64,000 nucleotides of DNA from Sideroxydans lithotrophicus (lineage in GTDB: Bacteria > Pseudomonadota > Gammaproteobacteria > Burkholderiales > Gallionellaceae), in the NCBI GenBank assembly GCA_020723185.1, contig DYJI01000001.1, positions 1 to 64,000 on the forward strand. The letters are read 5' to 3'. Under the pieces are notes generated by a model that saw only the letters and a program-made list of their open reading frames with translations, was not told the origin of the DNA and made no database searches. Of the stretch, positions 17,031 through 27,498 are shown piece by piece; the stretch's first letter is position 1, and each line of letters starts with the position of its first letter. Position numbers and translations under genes: made by a program.

Positions 17031-18383
17031 ATGCTCGACAATCTCACACAACGCTTCACCGGCATCATCAAGAACCTGCGCGGACAGGGGCGCCTGACCG
17101 AAAGCAACATCCAGGATGCCCTGCGCGAAGTGCGTCTCGCCCTGCTGGAAGCCGACGTCGCGCTGCCGGTGGTGAAGGACTTCATCGCCAAGGTGAAGGA
17201 AGCCGCACTTGGACAGGAAGTCATCGCCAGCCTGACACCGGGTCAGGCGCTGATCGGCGTGGTCAATCGCGAACTGACCAAGCTGATGGGCGAAGCCAAT
17301 GTCGGCATCAACCTCGCCACCGTGCCGCCCGCCGTGATCCTGATGGCCGGCCTGCAAGGCGCGGGCAAGACCACCAGCAGCGGCAAGCTGGCCAAACTGC
17401 TCAGCGAACAACACAAAAAGAAGGTGCTGCTGGTCAGTTGCGACGTATACCGCCCGGCCGCCATCGAACAGTTGCGCACGCTGGCCGACCAGCTCAAGAT
17501 CGACTTCTTCCCGTCCGACATCTCTCAGAAACCGCAAGCCATCGCACTGGCCGCGCATGACTGGGCGAAGAAACACCATCACGACATCCTGATCGTCGAC
17601 ACCGCCGGTCGTCTGGCCGTGGACGAGGCGATGATGGCCGAGATCAAGGAACTGCATGGCGCACTCAAGCCCATCGAGACCTTGTTCGTGGTCGATGCGA
17701 TGACCGGCCAGGACGCGGTGAACACTGCCAAAGCCTTCGGTGAGACTTTGCCGCTGACCGGCGTCATCCTCACCAAACTGGACGGTGATGCGCGCGGCGG
17801 TGCGGCGCTTTCAGTGCGACAGATCACCGGCAAGCCGATCAAGTTCGTCGGTGTCAGCGAAAAACCGAATGGTCTGGAAGCCTTCCACCCCGAGCGGATG
17901 GCACAACGCATCCTCGGCATGGGCGATGTGCTGTCGCTGCTGGAAGAGGCGCAACGCAATGTGGATCTGGGCGAAGCCGAGAAGCTGGCGAAGAAGATGC
18001 ACAGCGGCAAGGGCTTCGACCTCAACGACTTCAAGATGCAGATCGTGCAGATGAAGAAGATGGGCGGTATGTCCGCACTGATGGACAAGCTACCCGCGCA
18101 ACTCGCGCAAGCCGCAACAGGTGCCAAGGTGGACGAGCGCCAGATCAACCGCACCGAAGGCATCATCAATTCCATGACACCCTGGGAGCGCAGCCACCCG
18201 GAACAGATCAAGGCCTCGCGCAAGAAGCGCATCGCTGCCGGCGCGGGCGTGCAGGTGATGCACGTGAACCAGTTGCTCAACCAGTTCGAGCAATCGCAGA
18301 AGGTGATGAAGATGTTCAGCGGCAAGGGCATGATGAGCAAGATGATGAAATCCATGGCGGGGAAGAGATTCCCCGGGATGTAA
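17031..18383 (+). CDS. ffh: Signal recognition particle GTPase Ffh
   Basis: Binds signal sequences of nascent membrane proteins and hands ribosomes to FtsY, together with 4.5S RNA. The 450-residue product has the N domain, the G domain with P-loop GLQGAGKTT (107-115), DTAGR, and TKLDGDARGG, then a methionine-rich M domain ending in a typical Met/Lys/Gly tail. The start MLDNLTQRF is conserved; the frame is open far upstream into the divergent gene but that part is not Ffh. Thirteen bases separate it from cbbY. Confidence 0.97.
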   Translation: MLDNLTQRFTGIIKNLRGQGRLTESNIQDALREVRLALLEADVALPVVKDFIAKVKEAALGQEVIASLTPGQALIGVVNRELTKLMGEANVGINLATVPPAVILMAGLQGAGKTTSSGKLAKLLSEQHKKKVLLVSCDVYRPAAIEQLRTLADQLKIDFFPSDISQKPQAIALAAHDWAKKHHHDILIVDTAGRLAVDEAMMAEIKELHGALKPIETLFVVDAMTGQDAVNTAKAFGETLPLTGVILTKLDGDARGGAALSVRQITGKPIKFVGVSEKPNGLEAFHPERMAQRILGMGDVLSLLEEAQRNVDLGEAEKLAKKMHSGKGFDLNDFKMQIVQMKKMGGMSALMDKLPAQLAQAATGAKVDERQINRTEGIINSMTPWERSHPEQIKASRKKRIAAGAGVQVMHVNQLLNQFEQSQKVMKMFSGKGMMSKMMKSMAGKRFPGM

Positions 18384-18395
18384 CAAGGAAAGAAG

Positions 18396-19100
18396 ATGAC
18401 CATCAAAGCGATAATTTTCGACGTAGACGGCACGCTGGCGGACACCGAGGACGGCCACCGCAAATCGTTCAACAAGGCCTTTGCCGAGAACGGGCTGGAC
18501 TGGCACTGGGACGTCGCGCTGTATGACAAGCTGCTCAAGGTGACCGGCGGCAAGGAGCGCATCAAGTATTTCGTCTCAGACTTTCTGACCGGCTATGAGC
18601 GACCTTCCGATTTCGACGAATTCGTGAAGCACCTGCATAAGGTGAAGACCGGCCACTACACCACCATGCTGCGCGAAGGCGCGATCCCGCTGCGCCCCGG
18701 CATCAAGCAACTGATCGAGGACGCCTACCAGGCCGGGATCAAGCTCGCCATCGCGACCACCACCACGGCGGAGAACGTGACCGCCCTGCTGGAAGTGGGA
18801 TTGGGCAAGGACTGGGAGAAATACTTCGCGGCCAATGGCTGCGGCGACATCGTGCCGCACAAGAAGCCCGCTCCCGACATCTACCTCTGGGTGCTGGACA
18901 AGCTGAGCCTGAAGGCTGAGGACTGCATCGCGCTGGAGGATTCCAACAACGGACTGCGTTCGGCACTGGCGGCGGGCATCAAGACCTATGTCACCACCAA
19001 TCCCTATACACACCGACAGGATTTCATCGATGCCGCCGCCGTGCTGGACGACCTGAGCGACCTGCCCGCTTTCTACAGGCTGACTGGCCTGCAAATTTAG
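18396..19100 (+). CDS. cbbY: CbbY-type HAD phosphatase (predicted xylulose-1,5-bisphosphate phosphatase)
   Basis: HAD-IA hydrolase. The nucleophile motif FDVDGTLADTEDGHR, the TGGKERI cap segment, the TTTT motif II region, the KKPAPDIYLW lysine motif and the ALEDSNNGLRSA acidic motif together match CbbY, which removes the RubisCO inhibitor xylulose 1,5-bisphosphate. The 234-residue length is right. AAGGA precedes the ATG. A phosphoribulokinase gene occurs in the same window, which fits a Calvin-cycle role, although the two genes are about 35 kb apart. A general sugar-phosphate phosphatase is the alternative. Confidence 0.85.
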   Translation: MTIKAIIFDVDGTLADTEDGHRKSFNKAFAENGLDWHWDVALYDKLLKVTGGKERIKYFVSDFLTGYERPSDFDEFVKHLHKVKTGHYTTMLREGAIPLRPGIKQLIEDAYQAGIKLAIATTTTAENVTALLEVGLGKDWEKYFAANGCGDIVPHKKPAPDIYLWVLDKLSLKAEDCIALEDSNNGLRSALAAGIKTYVTTNPYTHRQDFIDAAAVLDDLSDLPAFYRLTGLQI

Positions 19101-19157
19101 GCGATCGACGGGTTTCCTGCTACTCTTGCGGACAAGATCAATCGTCCATGAATCACC

Positions 19158-20675
19158 ATGCAAGGCTATCTGAAACGCATCCTGACCGCCCGCGTCTACG
19201 ACGTGGCCGTTGAGACACCGCTAGAACACGCACCCGACCTGTCGGCGCGCACCGGCAACACCATCCTGTTCAAACGCGAGGACATGCAGCCCGTGTTCTC
19301 GTTCAAGCTGCGCGGTGCCTACAACAAGATGGCGCAGCTCACTCCCGAGCAACTGAAGCGCGGCGTGATCGCCGCCTCGGCCGGCAATCACGCCCAGGGG
19401 GTGGCGATGTCCGCGCACCGCCTCGGCTGCAAGGCCATCATCGTGATGCCCACCACCACCCCGCAGGTGAAGATCGAGGCCGTCAAGCATTTCGGCCAGC
19501 GTTCGGTGGAGATCGTGTTGCACGGCGACAGCTACAGCGATGCCTGCACCCACGCCTATGCGCTGGAAAAGGAAAAGCAGCTCACCTTCGTGCACCCCTT
19601 CGACGATCCGGACGTGATTGCCGGACAGGGCACGGTCGCGATGGAGATCCTGCGCCAGCGCCAGGCCCCCGTCCACGCCATCTTCTGCGCCATCGGCGGC
19701 GGCGGCCTGATCGCCGGCGTGGCCGCCTACGTCAAACAGGTGCGTCCGGACATCAAGGTGATCGGCGTGCAGACCACCGACTCGGATGCGATGGCACGTT
19801 CGCTGAAATCGAAGAAACGCGTCACGCTCAACGACGTCGGCCTGTTCTCGGACGGCACAGCGGTGAAGCTGGCGGGCGAAGAGACCTTCCGTATCTGCAA
19901 GCAATATGTGGACGAAGTGATACTGGTCAACACCGACGAGGTCTGCGCAGCGATCAAGGACGTGTTCCAGGACACGCGCTCCATCCTCGAACCGGCCGGT
20001 GCACTGGCGGTCGCCGGTGCCAAGGCCTATGCCAAGCGCGAACAGATCAAGGGTGAGACGCTGGTCACCGTGTGCAGCGGCGCGAACATGAATTTCGACC
20101 GTCTGCGTTTCGTGGCCGAGCGCGCCGAGATCGGCGAGAAGCGCGAAGCCATCCTCGCGGTGACCATCCCCGAAACGCCCGGCAGCTTCCGCAAGTTCTG
20201 CTCGCTGCTGGGCAAGCGCAACATCACCGAGTTCAATTACCGCTACGCCGATCCGGCAGCGGCACAGGTGTTCGTCGGCATCCAGGTCAAGGACCAGTCG
20301 GAGACAAGCGACCTGATCGACAAACTCCAGCGCAACAAACTGCCGGCGCTGGATCTGTCCGACAATGAGATGGCCAAACTGCACCTGCGCCATCTGGTCG
20401 GCGGTCATGCGCCCGACGCGAAGGACGAGATCATGTTCCGCTTCGAATTCCCGGAGCGACCCGGCGCGCTGATGAATTTTCTCAACAGCATGAGCCACAA
20501 CTGGAACATCAGTCTGTTCCACTACCGCAACCACGGCGCAGACTACGGCCGCGTGCTGGTCGGCATGCAAGTACCCAAGCAGGACAAGAAGGCGCTCAAG
20601 ACCTTCCTCGACAACCTGGGTTACCGCTATTGGGACGAGAGCGAAAATCCGGCCTATCGCCTGTTTCTGGGATGA
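19158..20675 (+). CDS. ilvA: Threonine ammonia-lyase, biosynthetic (IlvA)
   Basis: Deaminates threonine to 2-oxobutanoate, the first step to isoleucine. The 505-residue product has the PLP domain with Lys in SFKLRGAYNKM, SAGNHAQGVA, and the glycine loop GGGGLIAG, followed by two ACT-like regulatory domains (ending GYRYWDESENPAYRLFLG) that respond to isoleucine and valine. The two-ACT-domain length marks the biosynthetic rather than the catabolic form. It stands 57 bases after cbbY. Confidence 0.96.
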   Translation: MQGYLKRILTARVYDVAVETPLEHAPDLSARTGNTILFKREDMQPVFSFKLRGAYNKMAQLTPEQLKRGVIAASAGNHAQGVAMSAHRLGCKAIIVMPTTTPQVKIEAVKHFGQRSVEIVLHGDSYSDACTHAYALEKEKQLTFVHPFDDPDVIAGQGTVAMEILRQRQAPVHAIFCAIGGGGLIAGVAAYVKQVRPDIKVIGVQTTDSDAMARSLKSKKRVTLNDVGLFSDGTAVKLAGEETFRICKQYVDEVILVNTDEVCAAIKDVFQDTRSILEPAGALAVAGAKAYAKREQIKGETLVTVCSGANMNFDRLRFVAERAEIGEKREAILAVTIPETPGSFRKFCSLLGKRNITEFNYRYADPAAAQVFVGIQVKDQSETSDLIDKLQRNKLPALDLSDNEMAKLHLRHLVGGHAPDAKDEIMFRFEFPERPGALMNFLNSMSHNWNISLFHYRNHGADYGRVLVGMQVPKQDKKALKTFLDNLGYRYWDESENPAYRLFLG

Positions 20676-20679
20676 TGCA

Positions 20680-20829
20680 GTGAGCACGGATCGCTTCCGT
20701 GTCATCTCCAGCCTGCCGCACACCGCTTTCTTGCACGGGATTTGCGGGCATTACGACGAAGTTAAGTCCAGTTCCGCCGGCAATGGCGCGCGTTCGTTGC
20801 TTTGTAGCCAATGGGGCAAGCGCTTATGA
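20680..20829 (+). CDS. Possible 49-residue ORF leading into 5-FCL
   Basis: A GTG at 20680 opens a 49-codon frame filling the ilvA to 5-FCL gap and ending in a TGA that overlaps the 5-FCL ATG at 20826 (ATGA). I recognise no family. It has no strong ribosome site and could be chance; the same interval is where the 6S RNA gene sits in many proteobacteria, but I could not fold a convincing 6S structure. Confidence 0.15.
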   Translation: MSTDRFRVISSLPHTAFLHGICGHYDEVKSSSAGNGARSLLCSQWGKRL

Positions 20830-21425
20830 ACATCCAGGCTAGGAAGCTGACCCTCCGGCAACGTATAATCGCCGCCCGCGAAAATCTGGCGGCATCGGAA
20901 CGCTTGCGTCTGAGTCATGCCATCCTGGGCGCGGTAAGCGGCCTGCCCGTGTACCAACAAGCCTCGACGGTACTGGGCTACCTGAATTTCGGGGCGGAAC
21001 TGGCGACCGAGGTCTGGCTGGAGCAGGCCCTGCGTGACGGCAAGCGTGTGTTGCTGCCGCGCGTGAACCGGGCAAGCAAGCACCTGGATCTCTATCAGAT
21101 ACAGGATCTGCGCCAAGACGTGGCACCCGGATCGTGGGGCATACGCGAACCGCGGATAGAGCGATGCATAAAAGAAGAAGCGCCGGGGACGATAGATTTC
21201 ATATTGTTACCCGGCGTCGCGTTCACCCGGAACGGGGGACGTCTGGGATATGGGGGCGGTTTCTACGACAGACTGCTGGCACGCATGCCGCACCGACCGG
21301 CTTTGGTCGCTGCCGCGTTCGGGCTGCAAGTGGTCGAAGACATCCCGCTGGAGGACACCGACCGCGCAGTGGAATGGTTGGTGACGGAAAACGAAATATT
21401 GCGTTGTAACCGAGAGAGAGAGTAA
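20826..21425 (+). CDS. 5-formyltetrahydrofolate cyclo-ligase
   Basis: ATP-dependent conversion of 5-formyl-THF to 5,10-methenyl-THF (YgfA/MTHFS family). The product of 199 residues (204 if the in-frame ATG at 20811 is used) contains the substrate and nucleotide motifs DFILLPGVAFTRNGGRLGYGGGFYDRLL. The basic N-terminal segment RQRIIAARENL is also typical. The ATG at 20826 is marginally preferred because the protein family usually starts near this point; a GGGG stretch precedes it. It lies three bases before aceE, suggesting cotranscription. Confidence 0.92.
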   Translation: MNIQARKLTLRQRIIAARENLAASERLRLSHAILGAVSGLPVYQQASTVLGYLNFGAELATEVWLEQALRDGKRVLLPRVNRASKHLDLYQIQDLRQDVAPGSWGIREPRIERCIKEEAPGTIDFILLPGVAFTRNGGRLGYGGGFYDRLLARMPHRPALVAAAFGLQVVEDIPLEDTDRAVEWLVTENEILRCNRERE

Positions 21426-21428
21426 GCG

Positions 21429-24083
21429 ATGGCGACACAGATACCCGACCACGATCCGCAGGAAACCCAGGAATGGCTGGAATCGCTCCAGTCCGTACTG
21501 GAGAAGGAAGGCGCACAGCGTGCCCACTTCCTGCTTGACCAGCTGATCAACCACGCACGACTGGCCGGCGACGATATGCCGATCAGCGCGACCACGCCCT
21601 ACGTCAACACCATCCCGGTGGACAAGGAAGAGCGCTCGCCCGGCAACCATGAGCTGGAACACCGCATCCGTGCGCTGACGCGCTGGAACGCGATGGCCAT
21701 CATCCTGAACGCGAACAAGGAATCTTCCGAACTGGGCGGCCACATCGCCAGCTTCGCCTCGGCCGCCACGCTGTACGACGTCGGCTTCAACCATTTCTTC
21801 CGCGGCCAGACCAAGGATCACGGCGGCGACCTGGTGTATTTCCAGGGCCACTGCTCACCCGGCATCTATGCGCGCGCCTTCCTCGAAGGCCGCCTGACGG
21901 AAGAGCAGTTGCGCAAGTTCCGCCAGGAAGTGGACGGCGACGGACTGTCTTCTTATCCGCACCCGTGGCTGATGCCCAACTTCTGGCAGTTCCCCACCGT
22001 GTCGATGGGACTGGGGCCGCTGATGGCCATCTATCAGGCGCGTTTCATGCGCTATCTGCAGCATCGCAACCTGTCGCAGACCGACGGCCGCAAGGTATGG
22101 GCGTTCCTCGGCGACGGTGAGACCGACGAGCCGGAATCGCTCGGTGCGATCTCCATGGCCGGCCGCGAAGGTCTGGACAATCTGATCTTCGTGATCAACT
22201 GCAACCTGCAACGTCTGGACGGCCCGGTGCGTGGCAACGGCAAGATCATCCAGGAACTGGAAGGCGTGTTCCGAGGCGCAGGCTGGAACGTCATCAAGGT
22301 GGTGTGGGGTCGCTGGTGGGACCGCCTGCTGGCCAAGGACAAGAGCGGCCTGCTCGCGAAACGCATGATGGAAGTGGTGGACGGCGAATACCAGACCTAC
22401 AAGGCCCGTGACGGCGCCTATGTGCGCCAGCATTTCTTCGGCAAATATCCGGAATTGCTGGAATTGGTCGCCGACATGTCCGACGACGAGATCTGGCGTC
22501 TGAACCGTGGCGGTCACGATCCGTTCAAGGTGTTCGCAGCCTACTCTGCGGCCACCAAGCACAAGGGCCAGCCCACGGTCATCCTGGCCAAGACCGTGAA
22601 AGGTTACGGCATGGGTTCGTCCGGCGAGGCGCAGAATCCGACCCACCAGCAGAAGAAGATGGACGGTGGCTCGCTGCGCAACTTCCGCGACCGTTTCAAT
22701 ATCCCGGTGAGCGACGAGCAACTGCCCAACCTGCCTTTCGTGCGCCCGGCGCCGGACAGCCAGGAAGCCAAATACCTCAAGGAACGCGGCGCGGCGATGG
22801 GCAACATCCCGGCCCGCGAGCCACTGGCGCATCCGCTCAACATCCCGACACTGGACGCTTTCGACGCTTTGCTCAAATCCAGCGATGATCGCGAGTTCTC
22901 CACCACCATGGCCTTCGTGCGTCTGCTGGGCATGCTGGTCAAGGACAAGGCCATCGGCAAACAGATCGTGCCTATCGTGCCCGATGAGTCGCGCACCTTC
23001 GGTATGGAGGGCATGTTCCGTCAACTCGGCATCTTCTCGCAGGTGGGTCAGCTGTACACCCCGCAGGACGCCGACCAGTTGATGTTCTACAAAGAATCCG
23101 AATCCGGCCAGATCCTGCAGGAGGGCATCAACGAGGCGGGCGGCATGGCCGACTGGATCGCTGCTGCCACCGCCTATGCCAACCACGGCGTGGCGATGAT
23201 CCCGTTCTACATCTATTACTCGATGTTCGGCTTCCAGCGCATCGGCGACCTGGCTTATGCAGCCGGCGACCTGCGCGCGCGCGGCTTCCTGGTCGGCGGC
23301 ACCGCCGGTCGCACCACACTGAACGGTGAAGGCTTGCAGCATCAGGACGGCCACAGCCACCTGATGGCCGCGACCATCCCCAACTGCGTGTCCTACGATC
23401 CGACCTTCGCCTATGAGCTGGCCGTGATCGTGCAGGATGGCATGCGCCGCATGTATCAGGAACAGCAGGACGTGTTCTATTACCTCACGGTGATGAACGA
23501 GAACTACACCCACCCCGCCATGCCCAAGGGTGCCGAAGCAGGCATCATCAAGGGCATGTACAAGTTCAGCAGCACCAAGGCCAAATCCAAGGCCAAAGTA
23601 CAATTGCTGGGCAGCGGTACCATCCTGCGCGAGGTCATCGCGGCGGCCGAACTGCTGGCGCGCGACTTCGACATCTCCTCGGATGTGTGGAGCGTGACCA
23701 GCTTCAACGAGTTGCGCCGCGAAGGCATCGACTGCGAACGCTGGAACATGCTGCATCCGGAAGCCAAAGCCCGCGTCAGTTATGTCGAGCAGTGTCTGGA
23801 TGCGAAGGTGCCGGTCGTCGCCGCGACCGACTACATGCGCGCCTACCCGGACCAGATCCGTCCCTATGTGAGGGCGCAGTACAAGACGCTGGGCACGGAC
23901 GGTTTCGGCCGTTCCGACTTCCGCAAGAAACTGCGCGAGTTCTTCGAGGTGGACCGCTACTTCGTCGCCGTTGCCGCACTGAAGGCATTGGCCGACGAAG
24001 GCAGCATCGACGCGAGCGTGGTCAGCAAAGCGATCAAGCAATACCAGATCGACGCCGACAAGCCGAATCCCACCACGGTGTAA
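21429..24083 (+). CDS. aceE: Pyruvate dehydrogenase E1 component, homodimeric type
   Basis: Thiamine-diphosphate enzyme that decarboxylates pyruvate and acetylates the lipoyl group of E2. At 884 residues it is the single-chain gammaproteobacterial/betaproteobacterial type. The ThDP motif begins [10 protein letters not shown] and ends with a Leu-Asn-like [13 protein letters not shown] segment; the transketolase-like central domain and C-terminal domain ([12 protein letters not shown]) are intact. It follows 5-FCL by three bases and precedes aceF by 14. No regulator such as pdhR is beside it. Confidence 0.97.
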   Translation: MATQIPDHDPQETQEWLESLQSVLEKEGAQRAHFLLDQLINHARLAGDDMPISATTPYVNTIPVDKEERSPGNHELEHRIRALTRWNAMAIILNANKESSELGGHIASFASAATLYDVGFNHFFRGQTKDHGGDLVYFQGHCSPGIYARAFLEGRLTEEQLRKFRQEVDGDGLSSYPHPWLMPNFWQFPTVSMGLGPLMAIYQARFMRYLQHRNLSQTDGRKVWAFLGDGETDEPESLGAISMAGREGLDNLIFVINCNLQRLDGPVRGNGKIIQELEGVFRGAGWNVIKVVWGRWWDRLLAKDKSGLLAKRMMEVVDGEYQTYKARDGAYVRQHFFGKYPELLELVADMSDDEIWRLNRGGHDPFKVFAAYSAATKHKGQPTVILAKTVKGYGMGSSGEAQNPTHQQKKMDGGSLRNFRDRFNIPVSDEQLPNLPFVRPAPDSQEAKYLKERGAAMGNIPAREPLAHPLNIPTLDAFDALLKSSDDREFSTTMAFVRLLGMLVKDKAIGKQIVPIVPDESRTFGMEGMFRQLGIFSQVGQLYTPQDADQLMFYKESESGQILQEGINEAGGMADWIAAATAYANHGVAMIPFYIYYSMFGFQRIGDLAYAAGDLRARGFLVGGTAGRTTLNGEGLQHQDGHSHLMAATIPNCVSYDPTFAYELAVIVQDGMRRMYQEQQDVFYYLTVMNENYTHPAMPKGAEAGIIKGMYKFSSTKAKSKAKVQLLGSGTILREVIAAAELLARDFDISSDVWSVTSFNELRREGIDCERWNMLHPEAKARVSYVEQCLDAKVPVVAATDYMRAYPDQIRPYVRAQYKTLGTDGFGRSDFRKKLREFFEVDRYFVAVAALKALADEGSIDASVVSKAIKQYQIDADKPNPTTV

Positions 24084-24097
24084 GCGAGGAGAACGAC

Positions 24098-25384
24098 GTG
24101 GCAGAAATCAAGAAAGTATCGGTACCCGACATCGGCGGGTTCAAAGGTGTCGAGGTCATCGAAGTGGGCGTGAAGGCCGGTGAGCAGATCACTGCCGAAC
24201 AGACGCTGATCACTCTGGAGACCGACAAGGCGACCATGGATGTGCCTGCACCGTTCGGCGGCGTGCTGAAAGAAATCAAGGTCAAGGTCGGCGACAAGGT
24301 CTCCGAAGGCGACCTGATCGCACTGATCGAGGCCAGTGCCAGTGCAGCGTCCGCTGTCGCCGCACCGTCCGCACCCGCACCACAGGCTGCACCTGTTGCG
24401 GCAACTCCTGCAACGATACCTGCGCCGGTCGCAGCACCGGTTGCTGCCGCAGCGCCGGTCGCGGTGTCATCCGGCGGCAAGGCACACGCCAGCCCGTCCA
24501 TCCGTCGTTTCGCACGCGAACTCGGTGTCGATCTGACACTGGTCAAGGGCAGTGCAGACAAAGGCCGCGTCACCAAGGACGATGTGCAGAACTTCGTCAA
24601 GCAGTCGCTAGCGCAACCGCGCGGCGCGGCAAGCGGCGGCGCATTGCCCGGCCTGCTGCCGTGGCCGGAAGTGGACTTCGCCAAGTTCGGCGCGGTCGAA
24701 ACCAAGGCGCTGTCGCGCATCAAGAAGATCTCCGGTGCCAACCTGCACCGCAACTGGGTGATGATCCCGCATGTCACGCAGTTCGAGGATGCCGACATCA
24801 GTGAGCTGGAAGCTTTCCGCAAACAGCTGAATGATGAATACGCCAAGCAGAACATCAAGATCACCCCGCTCGCCTTCATGCTCAAGGCCGTGGCCGTGAC
24901 GCTGAAGCACTTCCCCGATTTCAACGCCTCGCTGGACGCCAGCGGCGAGAACCTGATCGTGAAGAAGTACATCCACATCGGCGTCGCGGTGGATACGCCG
25001 GATGGCCTGATGGTGCCGGTGATCCGCGACGTGGACCAGAAGGGCATCGTGCAACTTGCCAAGGAGCTGGGCGAGGTCAGCGCCCGTGCGCGCGACAAGA
25101 AGATCACCGCCGCCGACATGCAGGGCGGCTGTTTCACCATCTCCAGTCTGGGCGGCATAGGCGGCACTTCGTTCACGCCGATCATCAACGCGCCGGAAGT
25201 CGCGATCCTCGGCGTGTCGCGTTCCAGCATGAAGCCGGTGTGGAAGGACGGCGAGTTCGTGCCGCGCCTGATGCTGCCGCTGTCGCTGTCCTACGACCAC
25301 CGCGTGATCGACGGCGCGGCCGGGGCGCGTTTCACCACCTACCTGTCGCACGTGCTGTCCGACGTGCGCCGCATGGCTGTCTGA
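24098..25384 (+). CDS. aceF: Dihydrolipoyllysine-residue acetyltransferase (pyruvate dehydrogenase E2)
   Basis: Core of the pyruvate dehydrogenase complex; transfers acetyl groups from lipoyl-lysine to CoA. The 428-residue protein has one lipoyl domain (lipoylated Lys44 in ETDKATMD), an Ala/Pro-rich linker (about 85-130), an E3/E1-binding domain ([15 protein letters not shown]), and the catalytic domain with [13 protein letters not shown] (24098-24100) is the start: AGGAG lies seven bases upstream and the next residues are the conserved [12 protein letters not shown]. There is no E3 (lpd) gene after it; nadD follows immediately. Confidence 0.96.
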   Translation: MAEIKKVSVPDIGGFKGVEVIEVGVKAGEQITAEQTLITLETDKATMDVPAPFGGVLKEIKVKVGDKVSEGDLIALIEASASAASAVAAPSAPAPQAAPVAATPATIPAPVAAPVAAAAPVAVSSGGKAHASPSIRRFARELGVDLTLVKGSADKGRVTKDDVQNFVKQSLAQPRGAASGGALPGLLPWPEVDFAKFGAVETKALSRIKKISGANLHRNWVMIPHVTQFEDADISELEAFRKQLNDEYAKQNIKITPLAFMLKAVAVTLKHFPDFNASLDASGENLIVKKYIHIGVAVDTPDGLMVPVIRDVDQKGIVQLAKELGEVSARARDKKITAADMQGGCFTISSLGGIGGTSFTPIINAPEVAILGVSRSSMKPVWKDGEFVPRLMLPLSLSYDHRVIDGAAGARFTTYLSHVLSDVRRMAV

Positions 25385-25387
25385 GCA

Positions 25388-26050
25388 GTGACGCAACCCA
25401 TCGGCATCCTCGGCGGTACGTTCGATCCCATCCATCATGGGCATCTGCGTATCGCGCAGGAAGCGCTGGAACAATGCGGCCTGTCGCAGGTGCGCTTCAT
25501 CCCCAGCGGCACGCCACCGCATCGTCCGCCACCGCATGCACCGGCCAAGGTGCGCTGGGAGATGGTGCGCCTGGCGGTGAACGGCCATCCCGACTTCATG
25601 GTCGACGTGCGCGAGGTGTTCCGTACCGACCCCTGCTACACCGTCGATACGCTCACCGCGCTGCGCGCCGAGCTGGGCGACACACAGCCGCTGTGCCTGA
25701 TCCTCGGCGGGGATGCCTTCCTGCAACTGCACACATGGCACGAATGGCGGCAGCTGTTCGCGCTGGCGCACATCGTGGTGCTGCAGCGCGCGGGGGGCTT
25801 GCCGCTGGGCAACGCGATGGCGCAGGCCGACGACGCACTGCAAACCGAATACCGCGCCCGACTCGCTCCCGGCGCGCAGGCGCTGCACGAGGCACCGGCA
25901 GGCGCGATCTTCGTCGCCGACATGCCGGCCCTCGAGATCTCCGCCACCGATATCCGCCGCCGCTGCAAGGACGGCAAGAGCATCCGCTATCTGCTGCCCG
26001 ACGCCGTCGCCCACCACATACAAACCAATCAGACCTACTCATCATGCTGA
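25388..26050 (+). CDS. nadD: Nicotinate-mononucleotide adenylyltransferase
   Basis: Adenylates nicotinate mononucleotide in NAD synthesis. The 220-residue product opens with GILGGTFDPIHHGHLR, holding the nucleotidyl-transferase HxGH signature, and ends with the ISATDIRRR motif (SxTxxR). The start codon is GTG at 25388, three bases after the aceF stop. Its 3' end overlaps the rsfS start by seven bases. It begins the conserved nadD-rsfS-rlmH-maf-rng series. Confidence 0.95.
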   Translation: MTQPIGILGGTFDPIHHGHLRIAQEALEQCGLSQVRFIPSGTPPHRPPPHAPAKVRWEMVRLAVNGHPDFMVDVREVFRTDPCYTVDTLTALRAELGDTQPLCLILGGDAFLQLHTWHEWRQLFALAHIVVLQRAGGLPLGNAMAQADDALQTEYRARLAPGAQALHEAPAGAIFVADMPALEISATDIRRRCKDGKSIRYLLPDAVAHHIQTNQTYSSC

Positions 26051-26397
26051 ACGTAAAAGACAAGACCGCCGCCGTCGTGGCGGCACTGGAAGACATCAAG
26101 GCGCAGGACATCCAGGTCATCGATACGCGCAAGTTCAATTCGCTGTTCGAAGCGATGGTGATCGCCAGCGCACAATCCACCCGGCAGACCAAGGCACTGG
26201 CCGACCAGGTGGAAATGAAGCTGAAGGAGCTCGGCGAAGAAGTGATCGGCGTCGAGGGCGGCGACAGCGGCGAGTGGGTGCTGGTCGATCTTGGCGACGT
26301 CGTGGTGCACATCATGCAGCCGGCAGTACGCGCGTATTACAACCTTGAAGAACTCTGGGGCGTCCAACCCAAGCTGCGCGCCCAAGCCGGCAAATGA
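26044..26397 (+). CDS. rsfS: Ribosome silencing factor RsfS
   Basis: Binds L14 of the 50S subunit and blocks subunit joining in starvation (also called RsfA/YbeB). The 117-residue product shows [31 protein letters not shown] and [24 protein letters not shown], broken here by unmatched residues but in the usual order. The start overlaps nadD and the stop overlaps rlmH (ATGA). Confidence 0.95.
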   Translation: MLNVKDKTAAVVAALEDIKAQDIQVIDTRKFNSLFEAMVIASAQSTRQTKALADQVEMKLKELGEEVIGVEGGDSGEWVLVDLGDVVVHIMQPAVRAYYNLEELWGVQPKLRAQAGK

Positions 26398-26864
26398 AAC
26401 TGATGGTCCTCGCGGTGGGCAACAAGATGCCCGCGTGGATCACCGAGGGTTTCAACGAATACGCCAAGCGCATGCCGCGCGAGGCGAGCATCTCGCTGGT
26501 CGAGATCAAGCCGGAGCCGCGCACCACCGGCAAGACCACCGCGCAGATCATGGAAGCCGAGGCTCAGCGCATCCTCTCCGCCCTGCCCGCCTCCGCGCAC
26601 TGCATCGCGCTCGACGAGCACGGTGCGACCCCCACCACCAGGCAACTGGCCCAGCAACTGAAGGACTGGATGCAGCAGGGCGGCGATGTCGCCTTCATCA
26701 TCGGCGGCGCGGATGGCTTGCACGCGTCGGTCAAACAGCGCGCACGGCAGCTGATGGCGCTGTCCGCCTTCACCCTGCCGCACGGCATGGTGCGCGTACT
26801 GCTGGCGGAACAGCTTTATCGCGCGCACTCGCTGATGCACAATCACCCCTATCACAGAGAATGA
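26394..26864 (+). CDS. rlmH: 23S rRNA (pseudouridine-1915-N3)-methyltransferase RlmH
   Basis: SPOUT methyltransferase acting on the mature 70S ribosome at helix 69. The 156-residue product has the basic N-terminal strand [33 protein letters not shown], and the knot FIIGGADGL followed by [23 protein letters not shown], all in family order. It starts in an ATGA junction with rsfS and is 13 bases upstream of maf. Confidence 0.96.
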   Translation: MKLMVLAVGNKMPAWITEGFNEYAKRMPREASISLVEIKPEPRTTGKTTAQIMEAEAQRILSALPASAHCIALDEHGATPTTRQLAQQLKDWMQQGGDVAFIIGGADGLHASVKQRARQLMALSAFTLPHGMVRVLLAEQLYRAHSLMHNHPYHRE

Positions 26865-26877
26865 CTCCGGGTCAGCC

Positions 26878-27498
26878 ATGAGTACCAGCCACGCACGCAT
26901 CTATCTCGCCTCGCAGAGCCCGCGCCGCCGCGAACTGCTCAAGCAGATCGGCGTGCATTTCGATCCGTTGCTGTTGCGCAACGATGCGCGCCGTGAAGTG
27001 CGCGTGGACGAGACTCCGCTCGATGGTGAACTGCCGGTCGACTATGTGCAGCGCATCTGCCGCGAAAAGGCCGAGGCGGGCTGGGAGGCACTGTTGCTGC
27101 GCAAACTGCGTCCCTATCCGGTGCTGGCAGCCGATACCACCGTCACCGTGAACGGCAAGATTATCGGCAAGCCGGACAACAACGAGCACGCCTTGCAGAT
27201 CCTCAGCGAACTTTCCGGCACACGCCATCAGGTGCTCACCGCGGTAGCAATCGCATTCGAGGGACGCGTGGAGATGCGCCTGTCGACTACCGACATCACC
27301 TTCGCCGAACTGAGCGAGGCGCGCATCCGCCGCTACCTGCTGACCGGCGAGGCACACGACAAGGCCGGTGCCTATGGCATCCAGGGTGCCGCCGGTGCAT
27401 TCGTCAAGCATATCGACGGCAGCTACACAGGCGTGATGGGGCTACCATTGTTCGAGACGGTAGAATTGCTGCAATCTTTCGGAGTCTCCACCGCATGA
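26878..27498 (+). CDS. maf: Maf family nucleoside triphosphate pyrophosphatase
   Basis: House-cleaning enzyme that hydrolyses non-canonical or excess NTPs to NMPs. The 206-residue product contains SQSPRRRELL near the N-terminus, LAADTTVTVNGKIIGKP, LSGTRHQVLTAV and DKAGAYGIQGAAGAFV, which line the active site. The family divides into dTTP/UTP and m7GTP types; the Q-G-x-x-G-AF pattern fits the dTTP/UTP-type but I am not certain. Its stop overlaps the rng start (ATGA). Confidence 0.92.
   Translation: MSTSHARIYLASQSPRRRELLKQIGVHFDPLLLRNDARREVRVDETPLDGELPVDYVQRICREKAEAGWEALLLRKLRPYPVLAADTTVTVNGKIIGKPDNNEHALQILSELSGTRHQVLTAVAIAFEGRVEMRLSTTDITFAELSEARIRRYLLTGEAHDKAGAYGIQGAAGAFVKHIDGSYTGVMGLPLFETVELLQSFGVSTA

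Noticed and set aside
20676-20825. 6S RNA gene
   Set aside because: The position is right, but I could not find the closing stem and central bubble by eye, so it is not listed as an RNA gene.
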